IMG/VR virus record: IMGVR_UViG_3300025159_000336
Span: 1-37,573 of that record
Length of the DNA stretch: 37,573 nucleotides
DNA from: a virus
Direction: 5' to 3' (one strand)
This document shows positions 1-8,735 of this stretch, piece after piece. The first letter of the stretch is position 1; each line of letters begins with the position of its first letter. The notes under the pieces are model-generated. The model did not search any database. It saw only the letters and a program-made list of their open reading frames with translations, and had not been told where the DNA came from. Both the position numbers and the translations under genes were made by a program.

Positions 1-1602
1 CAGTGGAAGCCAAACAAGAAGCAATCTATATTCTTGTCACTTCCTACTTCTATAAAAGAAGGTTTCTATGGAGGCGGTGCGGGTTCTGGGAAAAGTGAAG
101 TATTGCTTGTTTATCCATTGATTCACGGATGGCATAATAATCCTAAATTTAAGCAGGTATTTCAACGTAGGACTTATCCAGAATTAAGAAATGAAATTGT
201 ACCACGTAGTAGAGAATTTTACTTGAAGTTTGGTGCTTTATTTAATAAACAGGAAATGAGCTGGACATTTCCTAGAGAAGATCAGTTTGGTTCAGGATTT
301 AGACCGAATGGCGCAGTTATTCATTTAGGTCACTGTGAAAATGAAGATGATGTTCATCAATACGATTCAATGGAAATAAACCTTTATACTCCTGATGAGC
401 TAACTTCGTTTACTGAGTATATTTATTTATACATTGGATTTACGCGCGTTCGTACTTCTGACCCATTACTTCCAGCTATTATACGCGCAGCTGGTATGCC
501 TGGTGGTGTAGGACATGGATGGACTAAAAAGAGATTTGTTGATTTTGCACCAAAAGGTAGCAAAATTCTAGTAGGTAAAGGTGGTAATAAACGTATTTAT
601 ATTCATTCCACTTTAGCGGATAATCCTAACATCGATCCTGCATATGCACAATCATTAGAAGCCTTACCTAAAGCGGAACTCGAAGCGAAGAAGTATGGTT
701 CCTGGGATGCTTATCTTGGTCAGGTATTTGATGAATTTCGTGATAAGAAGTATCCTGATGAACCGGATAATGCTATTCATGTAGTTGATTCATTTGATAT
801 TCCTAGTTGGTGGCCTAAAATAGTTTCTATGGATTGGGGATATGCACCACCAGCTATGACTTGGATAGGATATGGTGCTATTTCTCCAGAGAAACGTCTC
901 TATATTTATAGGGAACAATGGTATCAAAAAGTTCGAATCGAAGAATGGTGCGCAGAAATTAAACCATATATTCACATGGAAAGTATTCGTCTTGTAAAAC
1001 TTTGTAAATCCGCAGGACAAGATAGAGGACAGGAGCATACTATTCAGCAACAAATTAGTGCCGCTATTGATTTTCCGGTTCAGTTGACAAGTAATCAACC
1101 AGGTAGTAGGGTTGCTGGTAAAATGCTGCTCCATGAATATTTAAGGTGGAAACCTAAATATCAGCACAATGTAGAGCGTGGATCATTTAATCAGGACTTA
1201 TCTGAATGGTTGTTACGCAATAAGGGGTTAGATGCTTACAATGAGTATCTTCAATCTTTCGTTGCTCCTGAACCGGAAACTAATTTACCTAAGTTACAAA
1301 TATTCAATACCTGTCCAAAATTGATTGAAGCAATTCATGCTTGTATTTATGACAAAACTAATCCACAGGATGTAGCTGAATTTCCTGGTGATGACCCTTA
1401 TGATGGAATTCGTTATCTTGTTGATACTGCTGATCGCTTTTTTGGTGAAGCTACGGATGAATCGTTGAAACTGCAACAACGTGAATATCTTACTAAGAAA
1501 TTAGCAGAAACACAGGATTGGACTAGTTTTTATAGAAATGCGCGTCACCTTGAACGAGAGCAGAATACTAATCCGATTAGGAGATATCATCGTGCTCATT
1601 GA
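1..1602 (+). CDS. terL: Terminase large subunit, 5' end truncated by window edge
   Basis: This is the ATP-driven packaging motor and nuclease that cuts and loads phage DNA into the prohead. The frame is open from base 1, so the true start lies outside the window; a TTG at 34 is only the first possible start codon inside it. A Walker A motif, GGGAGSGKS, lies near the visible N-terminus, followed by a Walker B-like LYTPDELT and a coupling-like GFTRVR. The C-terminal RNase H-like nuclease shows SMDWGY and a late acidic motif, GDDPYDGIRYLVDT. The 533 visible residues are close to a full-length terminase, so probably only a few tens of residues are missing. Portal, scaffold and coat genes follow in the classical order. 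The family is confident; the exact subfamily was not assigned. Confidence 0.93.
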   Translation, partial: QWKPNKKQSIFLSLPTSIKEGFYGGGAGSGKSEVLLVYPLIHGWHNNPKFKQVFQRRTYPELRNEIVPRSREFYLKFGALFNKQEMSWTFPREDQFGSGFRPNGAVIHLGHCENEDDVHQYDSMEINLYTPDELTSFTEYIYLYIGFTRVRTSDPLLPAIIRAAGMPGGVGHGWTKKRFVDFAPKGSKILVGKGGNKRIYIHSTLADNPNIDPAYAQSLEALPKAELEAKKYGSWDAYLGQVFDEFRDKKYPDEPDNAIHVVDSFDIPSWWPKIVSMDWGYAPPAMTWIGYGAISPEKRLYIYREQWYQKVRIEEWCAEIKPYIHMESIRLVKLCKSAGQDRGQEHTIQQQISAAIDFPVQLTSNQPGSRVAGKMLLHEYLRWKPKYQHNVERGSFNQDLSEWLLRNKGLDAYNEYLQSFVAPEPETNLPKLQIFNTCPKLIEAIHACIYDKTNPQDVAEFPGDDPYDGIRYLVDTADRFFGEATDESLKLQQREYLTKKLAETQDWTSFYRNARHLEREQNTNPIRRYHRAH

Positions 1603-1912
1603 TTGGCTTCATCATTTATTTAATCCTCATTGTGGGCTTTGTGGCTGTAAAAATTGTGAAGTTCTCAAACAACTTCTTGAAACAGAGAAGTATGAGAACA
1701 AACAACTACTTCAATGGATTCTTGATTTGAACAAACCTAATGAAAATGTTTCTATTCCCTTAGAAATGCCCGTTGAGATAAAGCCGAAGAATATTCCTTG
1801 GTCTGTTAGACAAAACATGCTAGAAGCTGAAGATAGAAAACGCGCACAAATTCTTCGTGATAGAAAACCAATTGAGGAATTAGAGAAGGAGGTGTTAGAT
1901 GCCGGGGCTTAA
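1592..1912 (+). CDS. Small Cys-rich protein after terminase, unknown function
   Basis: Predicted product of 106 residues with no recognised function. I chose the GTG at 1592 because TAGGAG stands eight bases upstream, and it overlaps the end of the terminase gene by 11 bases; an ATG at 1538 in the same frame lacks such a site. Near the N-terminus HCGLCGCKNCEVL contains four cysteines and a histidine that could bind zinc. It is followed by a charged, probably helical region. Its place between terminase and portal suggests a packaging or head-assembly accessory role, but that is inference from position only. Confidence 0.7.
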   Translation: MLIDWLHHLFNPHCGLCGCKNCEVLKQLLETEKYENKQLLQWILDLNKPNENVSIPLEMPVEIKPKNIPWSVRQNMLEAEDRKRAQILRDRKPIEELEKEVLDAGA

Positions 1913-2093
1913 ATATGTAGGTGAGCAAATGGCTAATCAAATGGGCAATAGAATGAGAGCTGGTATGCAGCCGGAGCAAATGAGAAATAGATTTCGCGAA
2001 AAAATGATGTCTCGCGGAATTGCTAAAGGCACACCACGTTTCGAGAAAAAGAAGGCTAAACTCAGATCATTGATGCCAACTAAGAGTTTCTAA
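1899..2093 (+). CDS. Small basic Met/Arg-rich protein, unknown function
   Basis: A 64-residue, strongly basic product rich in Met, Arg and Lys, with a C-terminal FEKKKAKLRSLMPTKSF. An excellent ribosome binding site (GGAGG) precedes the ATG. The gene overlaps the preceding one by 14 bases and shares one base (TAATG) with the portal gene, so it is translationally coupled inside the packaging/head operon. The function is not recognised; a nucleic-acid-binding or head-assembly helper would fit the charge and position but is unproven. Confidence 0.7.
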   Translation: MPGLKYVGEQMANQMGNRMRAGMQPEQMRNRFREKMMSRGIAKGTPRFEKKKAKLRSLMPTKSF

Positions 2094-4363
2094 TGAAACT
2101 GACTGAGAAACAAAAGAAGCTTCTTAAGCAAGTCTGCGATCATTTCGATCAAGAAGATCGAGCTGTGCGCGAACGTCAAATTCGTACATGGAAGAAGCTT
2201 AAGTATTATTGGAATGGATTTCAAAGAGTTTGGTGGAGTGAAGTCGCGCATGATTGGCGTATTGCAGATTTTGAATCTAGTTCTCAATCAAATGATGCTG
2301 CTGCTTATGATAAGCCAATCAATATTTTTCGCGCCTATCTTGAATCTATCATAGCAGCTCTTTCAGTTACAGTTCCACCAATTAAGTGTTTTCCAGATGA
2401 TGCTGAAAATAATCTTGACTTGGAAACAGCAAAAGCAGGAGATAGAATTGCTAAGTTAGTTTTCAAACATAATGATGCACCACTTCTCTGGGTTCACGCG
2501 CTATTCATTTTCTGTACGGAAGGAATGATAGCAGCTTATAATTATGCAAAGGAAGATAAATCTTATGGAACTGTGGAAGAAAAGCAATATAAGGACGAAG
2601 AACGCGAAATAGATGTTCCTTATTGCGGTGTATGTGGTTCTAAGTTAGGACCAAATGCTGATGAGCAACAAGATGAATATGCACCAGATGATGAAGATAT
2701 GAATCTTCAAAATTTGGTCCAGAATGAAAATAAATTACTTTGCCCTAACTGTTTAGCTCAAGTTGAACCGCAAATTGTAAAGGAAAAAATATTAGTAACT
2801 AAATTAACTGGAGTAACTTCTAAACCTAAAACTAGACAATGCATTGAAGTTTATGGTGGATTATTTGTTAAAGTAGCTAATTACGCGCAACGTCAATCTG
2901 ATACACCTTATTTAATTTGGGCTTATGAAACTCATTACTCAAATGTACTTGAAAGATATCCCGAGCTTAAAGATAATATTGGTGGTAATTTAGGTAAGAT
3001 TACTTCTGGTGGAATGTACGATCCTTATGAAAGATGGGGTAGACTTTCCACACAGTATGCAGGAGAATATCCTCTTAATACAGTTACGGTCCGTAATTGC
3101 TGGTTACGACCTAGTTCATTCCATGTATTGCCGAATGAGGATGATGTAGATGATTTGAAGAAATTATTTCCGAATGGCGCGAAAGTAGTTCTCGTTAATG
3201 ATCAATTTGCTGATTCTGAAAATGAAGCATTAGATGATTCTTGGACTTTAACTTATAATCCATTATCAGATTATTTACAACATGATCCTCTTGGATTGCT
3301 TCTAGTTTCGGTACAGGATATTACTAATGACTTAAACAACTTAGTTCTTCAAACTATTGAACATGGTATACCACAAACTTTTGCTGATCCAGTAACGCTT
3401 AATTTTGATCAGTATAGACAAACTGAAGCTACACCAGGAATGATATTTCCTGCTAAAACTCCTACTGGAAAATCTCTTGGTGAAAGTTTTTATGAAGTAC
3501 GCACCGCGTCACTTAGCGCAGAAGTACAACCATTTGCAACACGTATAAATGAAGCAGCACAACTTGTATCAGGTGCATTACCTAGTTTATTTGGTGGCGC
3601 GCAATCTTCAGGTGGTAAAACTGCTGCTCAATATTCGATGTCGCGCGCACAGGCTTTACAACGCCTTCAAACGCCTTGGAAGGTTCTTACTTATTGGTGG
3701 AAAAACATATTCTCTAAAGTTATTCCATCGTACATTAAAACTGTGGTTGATGATGAAAGATTTGTTGAGAAATCCCCAAATGGTAATTTTATTAACACCT
3801 TTATTCGTAGAGCGGAACTTCAAGGCAAAATTGGTTCCGTAGAATTAGAAGCTAATGAAAACTTACCAATCAATTGGACTCAACAGAGAGAAGTTATGAT
3901 GCAACTTCTTCAGGGATCTAATCCTGAAGTAATGGATGCATTAACCTCACCTGAAAATATTCCATTAATTTCGCGCGCACTCGGTCTCGATGAATTTGTA
4001 ATTCCTGGTGAATCAGATAGGCAGAAGCAATATGAAGAAATTCGTATTCTTCTTGAGTCTGAACCAACAGTAATTCCAATTCAGAGCCCACAAGGAACGA
4101 TGCAACAGGAAGTACCTTCTGTAGACATTGAGCCTCTTGTTGATCATCATCCAATTCATATTGAGATTGCTAAATCTTTCCTAGTTTCATCTGAAGGGAG
4201 ATTGCTTAAAATAGAAAATCCAACTGGCTATAGAAATATTCTTCTACACTTACAAAGGCATGTTCAGTATATGCAGGCGATGGCTCAGCCTAATCAAGAG
4301 AAGCCTAAACAACAAAAGCCTATGTTGGCACAGGTGAAGAAAAATGTCGGAACTCAATCCTGA
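2093..4363 (+). CDS. Portal protein
   Basis: Portal proteins form the dodecameric ring at the head vertex through which DNA is packaged and ejected. The call rests on position directly after terminase and before scaffold and coat, on the size (756 residues, within the range of the large portals of podoviruses such as P22 and N4), and on the wing/stem-like sequence, for example DITNDLNNLVLQTIEHGIP and the region around SLFGGAQSSGGKTAAQYSMSR. Unusually, there is a CxxC...CxxC pair (YCGVCGSKL at about residue 178 and LLCPNCLAQ at about 216) separated by an acidic linker, which looks like a zinc ribbon inserted in the portal. The C-terminal tail is rich in Gln, Lys and Pro. The stop lies 20 bases inside the next gene. 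Confidence 0.87.
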   Translation: MKLTEKQKKLLKQVCDHFDQEDRAVRERQIRTWKKLKYYWNGFQRVWWSEVAHDWRIADFESSSQSNDAAAYDKPINIFRAYLESIIAALSVTVPPIKCFPDDAENNLDLETAKAGDRIAKLVFKHNDAPLLWVHALFIFCTEGMIAAYNYAKEDKSYGTVEEKQYKDEEREIDVPYCGVCGSKLGPNADEQQDEYAPDDEDMNLQNLVQNENKLLCPNCLAQVEPQIVKEKILVTKLTGVTSKPKTRQCIEVYGGLFVKVANYAQRQSDTPYLIWAYETHYSNVLERYPELKDNIGGNLGKITSGGMYDPYERWGRLSTQYAGEYPLNTVTVRNCWLRPSSFHVLPNEDDVDDLKKLFPNGAKVVLVNDQFADSENEALDDSWTLTYNPLSDYLQHDPLGLLLVSVQDITNDLNNLVLQTIEHGIPQTFADPVTLNFDQYRQTEATPGMIFPAKTPTGKSLGESFYEVRTASLSAEVQPFATRINEAAQLVSGALPSLFGGAQSSGGKTAAQYSMSRAQALQRLQTPWKVLTYWWKNIFSKVIPSYIKTVVDDERFVEKSPNGNFINTFIRRAELQGKIGSVELEANENLPINWTQQREVMMQLLQGSNPEVMDALTSPENIPLISRALGLDEFVIPGESDRQKQYEEIRILLESEPTVIPIQSPQGTMQQEVPSVDIEPLVDHHPIHIEIAKSFLVSSEGRLLKIENPTGYRNILLHLQRHVQYMQAMAQPNQEKPKQQKPMLAQVKKNVGTQS

Positions 4364-5522
4364 ATTAAGTCGTGATGATATTCTGGATGTTCTTAATGCT
4401 CCAGATGAACCAGTAAAAGAAGATTTGCTTAAAAAGGAAGTTGAAGAACCAGTAAAGAAAACTTCTGAAGAAGAAGAAGAAAAAGTAACTGAACCAGAAG
4501 AAGAAGTTAAGATAGAAGAAGTTGAACCTGAACCAGAAATTATTACGCACGCGCGACGAAAGGAAATTCTAGCTAAGTATCCAACTATTTTTAAGGATTT
4601 TCCCTTTCTCGAAAAGTCTTACTTTAGAGAACAAAAGTATGCAGAACTTTTACCTACGTTAGATGATGCGCGCGAAGCTGTTGAACGTAGTGAGACTCTA
4701 AAGAAATTTGAAGGTGATTTGCTTAATGGTAACTCTGAATCAGTACTTCAATCAGTCTTAGCACAGGATAAGGAATCATTTGCTAAAATTGTTGATAATT
4801 ACTTACCTACCTTGGCAAGAGTAGACTCGAATGCTTATTATCATGTTATTGGTAACGTTATTAAGAATACGATTGTGGCAATGGCGCAGGAATCGCAACG
4901 CCTACAGAATGAGCAGTTGAAAGATGCTGCTATTCTTCTTAATCAATTTATATTTGGCAATTCTCAATTTACTCCACCAACTACATTTGGTAAACCTGGT
5001 AGTTCTGAACCAAATGAACTTCAGCAAGAACGTGCTAAGTTTAATCAAGAAAGATTTGAAGCTGCTCGTGGTGATTTATCAACGCGCGTTACTAACTTAA
5101 TCAAGTCAACCATCGATACTAATATTGATCCAAAGGAATTGATGAGTTCTTATATTAAGAAGAATGCGGTGCGCGATTGCTTCGAGGAAGTTGATAAAGT
5201 TCTTGCTGATGACAAACGATTTCGTTCCATAATGGATCGGTTATGGAAACAGGCGAGTGAAAGCAATTACTCACAGGGATCGATCGAAAAGATAAGGTCA
5301 GCTTGGTTAAGTGCAGCTAAAACAGTATTACCTCAGTTAATTCAGAAATCCCGAAATGATGCCTTAAAGGGATTAGGCAAGAGGACAACTACTGTTGAGG
5401 ATGAAGAAGGACCAAGAAAAGGACCAATTACACCGGGGCGCGCGACTACCCCAAGAAGTAGTCCTAAAGAAATTCCAAAAGGAATGAAAACATTAGACTT
5501 TTTGATGGCAGGAGATGACTAA
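4344..5522 (+). CDS. Probable capsid scaffolding protein
   Basis: Predicted 392-residue product with a very acidic N-terminal third (runs of Glu with Lys, Pro and Val between about residues 20 and 68), a helical middle, and a basic, Pro/Thr-rich C-terminus ending KGMKTLDFLMAGDD. Highly charged helical proteins between portal and major coat are typically scaffolds that guide prohead assembly and then leave. No protease motif was seen, so a protease-scaffold fusion is not supported. It overlaps the portal gene by 20 bases and touches the next start (TAATG). The assignment is by position and composition. Confidence 0.7.
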   Translation: MSELNPELSRDDILDVLNAPDEPVKEDLLKKEVEEPVKKTSEEEEEKVTEPEEEVKIEEVEPEPEIITHARRKEILAKYPTIFKDFPFLEKSYFREQKYAELLPTLDDAREAVERSETLKKFEGDLLNGNSESVLQSVLAQDKESFAKIVDNYLPTLARVDSNAYYHVIGNVIKNTIVAMAQESQRLQNEQLKDAAILLNQFIFGNSQFTPPTTFGKPGSSEPNELQQERAKFNQERFEAARGDLSTRVTNLIKSTIDTNIDPKELMSSYIKKNAVRDCFEEVDKVLADDKRFRSIMDRLWKQASESNYSQGSIEKIRSAWLSAAKTVLPQLIQKSRNDALKGLGKRTTTVEDEEGPRKGPITPGRATTPRSSPKEIPKGMKTLDFLMAGDD

Positions 5523-5875
5523 TGGCGGTAAGTTCAGTACGACGCATTCTCCATGAGTTAACTGGCGATTTCATTGGACAATACGATGTAGTTGCCGCAA
5601 CTAATGGTGTTAGTCCTGGTAAAGTAGATGTTATTTCTTTAGCTAGTGGAAATAACACTATAACACCGCCAAGTGGAGGTACAACTCCTAAAGCTATCAC
5701 TATAGTTCCACCTGCGGGTAATGCTGTTCTAATTATCTTAAAGGGTGTAAATGGTGATACTGGAATTGAACTTCACAAAACAGATCCTACATCTATTGGT
5801 CTGAATTCACCAACAAATACATTGGTCTTAAATGCCGCTTCTGCTCTTGACGGCGTTAGACTTATATGGAGTTAA
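5522..5875 (+). CDS. Small Gly/Thr-rich head protein (decoration-like)
   Basis: Predicted 117-residue beta-rich product (for example ISLASGNNTITPPSG and LILKGVNGDTGIELHKTDPT) lying between the scaffold-like gene and the coat gene. The composition and the later motif LNSPTNTLVLNAASALDGVRLIW resemble small head decoration or fibre proteins that have a beta-sandwich fold and bind the outside of the capsid. A similar small beta-rich gene lies directly after the coat gene. I recognise no specific family; the role is inferred from neighbours and composition. Confidence 0.6.
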   Translation: MAVSSVRRILHELTGDFIGQYDVVAATNGVSPGKVDVISLASGNNTITPPSGGTTPKAITIVPPAGNAVLIILKGVNGDTGIELHKTDPTSIGLNSPTNTLVLNAASALDGVRLIWS

Positions 5876-5876
5876 A

Positions 5877-7124
5877 ATGGCTTTAGTTGAAGCTCAGGTT
5901 CAAGGCTTAGAACTCGAAAGAGTTATTCCTAAGCTGCGTACCGTATTCGAGCGTGATGATAAGTTCTTCGCGCATATCAAAAAGCGTGATGTCGAGAAAA
6001 TTAGTAATCGACAAATGCGCGTACCACTCGAATTACGTCCAGGTGGTTCATTTCAGTATTTCAATGCTGACGGCGGCGACTTAGGTCGTGGTGGTGGTCC
6101 AACGTTCGACAAGGCTGTATTAACAGCAGTTTTCATGTCAGAAAACATTGAGTATACAAAGCTTTCTCAGTGGGCAACTGATGATGAAAGAAAAGCAATT
6201 GTTAATTCAGTTCGTCGATTGACCGCTACTGCACTTGATGAGCTTCGTCGTCAGATTGATGCTCAAATGATGCAGTCTGGTAATGGCGTAATTGGTACGG
6301 TAACAAGTGATACGCCTGCTGGTGGTGCTAATGTTATTGTATGCACAACTGATGGATTTGGTGTGCGTTTAATGCGTTATGGACAGACCGTGCAGGTTTT
6401 TGACACTACATTAGCAACATTGCGGGGTTCAGGTGTAATTACAAATTGGGATGTTGAAGGTAATTCAGTCTCAATTACTCCGCAAATTGCTGGTGTTATT
6501 GCAACGGATCTAATTGTTACCAACGGTATTTCCTCTCCAACTGCCCTTCCTGGGTTATTTGGCGTTCCCTATCATCATTCTAACGCCTCTACAGGGACTT
6601 GGCTTGGATTTAGCCGTTCAACTACACCAGAAATTCGTTCTAATCGTGTTAATGGTGGAGCAAGTGCATTAACATTGCCGCTTCCTCGTCTTGCCATTAA
6701 CAAGATTGGAAATCGTTCTGGAATTGATAACAATTTCAATCCGAATGCTTGGACACATCCTTGCCAGAAGTCTGCTTATGAAGAAATTGGACAACTTGTA
6801 TCAATTATTCAGAAGCAAAGCAAGGAAGAAGCACTCGATCTGTATTTTGATTCCATGCAAATGGCTGGAGCGCCGCTCAAGACTAGCTTCAATTGGGATA
6901 AAAAGCGGGTCGATTTCGTGGTAGATGACACTTGGGGCCGTGGTGAAATTCTTCCTCTAGGGTTCTACACAACTGATGGTAGGAAGATTTTCGAGATTCG
7001 CGGCGCTTCTGGTGGTGTTGCTACAGCCGATATTTTCTATATGGTTGTGGGTATGCAGACATTCGTAAGCAATCCTGCTGCTACAGCTTATATCGATAAT
7101 TTGGCTGTTCCTTCTGGTTATTAA
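5877..7124 (+). CDS. Major capsid (coat) protein
   Basis: Predicted 415-residue coat protein. I chose the ATG at 5877 because it is preceded by GGAG and gives MALVEAQVQ; the same frame extends further left to 5832 but without a good ribosome site and inside the previous gene. The size, the position after the scaffold-like gene and the basic N-terminal helix region with RMRVPLELRPGGSF fit a HK97-fold coat protein of a podovirus. A beta-rich stretch at about residues 150-220 could be an inserted domain like the P22 coat I-domain; that comparison is by eye only. The strong RBS of the gene after it (AAGGAG) suggests co-expression of a small head protein. Confidence 0.85.
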   Translation: MALVEAQVQGLELERVIPKLRTVFERDDKFFAHIKKRDVEKISNRQMRVPLELRPGGSFQYFNADGGDLGRGGGPTFDKAVLTAVFMSENIEYTKLSQWATDDERKAIVNSVRRLTATALDELRRQIDAQMMQSGNGVIGTVTSDTPAGGANVIVCTTDGFGVRLMRYGQTVQVFDTTLATLRGSGVITNWDVEGNSVSITPQIAGVIATDLIVTNGISSPTALPGLFGVPYHHSNASTGTWLGFSRSTTPEIRSNRVNGGASALTLPLPRLAINKIGNRSGIDNNFNPNAWTHPCQKSAYEEIGQLVSIIQKQSKEEALDLYFDSMQMAGAPLKTSFNWDKKRVDFVVDDTWGRGEILPLGFYTTDGRKIFEIRGASGGVATADIFYMVVGMQTFVSNPAATAYIDNLAVPSGY

Positions 7125-7135
7125 GGAGAATTAAA

Positions 7136-7450
7136 ATGAGCGATCTTAATCACCAGAACATTGCACCAACACAGAGCAGCCAACAGCCTCAACCTGTCAC
7201 GCTTGCTTCTGCTGCTACAATTGCCCCTACTACATTCATGACATTTGTTACTGGAACTGTGCAGGTTGCTACAATTACTGCTCCAGTTACCGGCACTCAT
7301 ATGTTGTGTTTGATATTTACTAATGCTTCACCAGGCGCGTTTCTTACAAGTGGTAATATCATCACGGGATATACACCAGTTCAGAATCGCCCTGTGTTTC
7401 TAGTGTACGATCCGATTAGTGCCAAGTATTACGTAATGGCTGTATCATAG
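7136..7450 (+). CDS. Small beta-rich head protein after coat, possible decoration protein
   Basis: A 104-residue product with a Gln/Pro/Ser-rich N-terminus and then beta-strand-like, Thr-rich sequence (TFVTGTVQVATITAPVTGTH). It starts 11 bases after the coat gene with a very strong AAGGAG site, which points to high expression. The late VFLVYDPISAKYYVMAV motif resembles the end of small beta-sandwich proteins that decorate capsids. It may be functionally paired with the similar small protein encoded before the coat gene. No family was recognised with certainty. Confidence 0.6.
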   Translation: MSDLNHQNIAPTQSSQQPQPVTLASAATIAPTTFMTFVTGTVQVATITAPVTGTHMLCLIFTNASPGAFLTSGNIITGYTPVQNRPVFLVYDPISAKYYVMAVS

Positions 7451-7493
7451 GAAAAAACAGGGGGCGCGCATCTGATAAAACACGCGCAATTTT

Positions 7494-8054
7494 ATGATAT
7501 TCATTGACGAAATTAATAGAAAGTTATCTGATCACTTTGGATTATTCGAGAGTACTTATCCGAATTACCGAATTGTTTGGTCAGAAGATCAATTTGAGAA
7601 AAGATTAGGAACTTATGAGGATAGAACTCCAGAAGGAGTATTTATTAGAGAAGTAACTGAAGTTCGTCTTGTTCCTAAATATAGGCAATGGATTCATAAT
7701 AAGTACATTCTTGAGAAATTATTTCCTATAGAAGGAATTAACGAAAAGCTTCTTACAGTTGAAAAATTATCTTATGAACCTATTTGGACTTTTGAAGATA
7801 AGTTTGGTAATGCTATTCAACCAAATTGGATAGCAGCTAAGTTTATTGTTGATACTATTCATGCTAACATAAGAACTAAAGGTTATAAGAAATATAAGGA
7901 ACCTACTAAAGAAGAAGCTGTTCATATTAGAATGGAAAGAATTAACCAAATTGAACAGAGTTTATTTGGTAACGAAACTGATTTGGGTGATGCTTTGGCC
8001 CATAAACAAGCAATAATCGTGCCGAATGGAGTTAACAATGAGTCTAGTAGGTAA
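7494..8054 (+). CDS. Conserved-looking structural-region protein, unknown function
   Basis: A 186-residue, charged, mixed alpha/beta product that begins MIFIDEINRKLSDHFG and contains several Trp and Tyr residues (for example PNYRIVWSEDQFEKRLGTYEDRTPEG). The gene overlaps the next one by 17 bases. It lies in the head-to-tail part of the operon, so a head-completion or packaging role is possible, but I do not recognise the family. The 43 bases before it contain a weak GC-rich inverted repeat. Confidence 0.6.
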   Translation: MIFIDEINRKLSDHFGLFESTYPNYRIVWSEDQFEKRLGTYEDRTPEGVFIREVTEVRLVPKYRQWIHNKYILEKLFPIEGINEKLLTVEKLSYEPIWTFEDKFGNAIQPNWIAAKFIVDTIHANIRTKGYKKYKEPTKEEAVHIRMERINQIEQSLFGNETDLGDALAHKQAIIVPNGVNNESSR

Positions 8055-8733
8055 TTTTCCTGGTTTAGGTGCGTTAGCTAGGCGCGTAATTCGCGCACCA
8101 ATAAATCCACTTGATCGCTCTACAGTAATATCAATTTATCCAAAGGATATTGTTGAAGTTAAACATACTATTCAACCTGGTATTTTCAAAATTCCTAAAG
8201 GATCTTACAAGGTTCCTAGTATTACAGTTATTGGTCCTAGTAGTTGGTGGCGTGAACTTGATGACTCACAACCATTACTTGAAATTCCTGTATCTTCGGT
8301 GCAAGTTGCTGATTCAATAGTTAAAGATTATTGTAATGGATTGTTAGCCAGTAACATGAGCGATTCAATGCCTGGAATTTTCTTTGTTCCTGGAGAATAT
8401 GATTTAACAGGTATTTTATCCAAGCACCGAACTGAATTAGAAACTGCCAAAAATAGACAACAGAATTGGTTTGCTAATCTTGTTAAAATTGGTGATACAC
8501 TTTGGTCACGTTCTAATGGTAATCCATTAGCAATTTCTGATGATATGCGTTTAGCTGCACAGGAATTAGGACTAAAGGATAAACCTTGGCTGCAAGATTT
8601 TTCAACTATTGAATTATCTAATTGTCCAGCTTGTGGTACATTAAGAAATGGACTTTATCCAGTTTGTCAAACTTGTCGCGCGATTATTGATGTTAAGAAG
8701 GCAACAGAATTAGGACTTAAATTCGCGGTGTGA
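8038..8733 (+). CDS. Structural-region protein with C-terminal zinc ribbon, unknown function
   Basis: A 231-residue product. I chose the ATG at 8038 because GGAG stands six bases before it; an in-frame ATG at 8026 is the one that contains this site. The C-terminal 30 residues hold NCPACGTLRNGLYPVCQTCR, a four-Cys zinc-ribbon-like knot, and the middle is mixed alpha/beta. Zinc-binding tails occur in several proteins of this phage, including the portal. The function is not recognised; position suggests a head-tail joining or virion accessory protein. Confidence 0.6.
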   Translation: MSLVGNFPGLGALARRVIRAPINPLDRSTVISIYPKDIVEVKHTIQPGIFKIPKGSYKVPSITVIGPSSWWRELDDSQPLLEIPVSSVQVADSIVKDYCNGLLASNMSDSMPGIFFVPGEYDLTGILSKHRTELETAKNRQQNWFANLVKIGDTLWSRSNGNPLAISDDMRLAAQELGLKDKPWLQDFSTIELSNCPACGTLRNGLYPVCQTCRAIIDVKKATELGLKFAV

Positions 8734-8735
8734 TT

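Noticed and set aside
790-1134. Minus-strand open frame of 114 codons inside the terminase gene
   Set aside because: It lies wholly in the terminase gene on the opposite strand, has no ribosome site and has Phe/Ile/Asn-rich composition typical of an antisense shadow of AT-rich coding DNA.
1538-1591. Longer start at 1538 for the gene after terminase
   Set aside because: It would lie deep in the terminase gene without a ribosome site, while GTG 1592 has TAGGAG at good spacing.
4365-4550. Phe-rich minus-strand frame opposite the scaffold acidic region
   Set aside because: Poly-Phe is only the reverse complement of the Glu-rich codons (GAA) of the scaffold-like gene.
7461-7490. GCGCG...CGCGC inverted repeat before the gene at 7494 as a terminator
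   Set aside because: The stem is 5 bp with a 14-base loop and only a short T stretch follows; it may simply be part of the general excess of alternating CG words.
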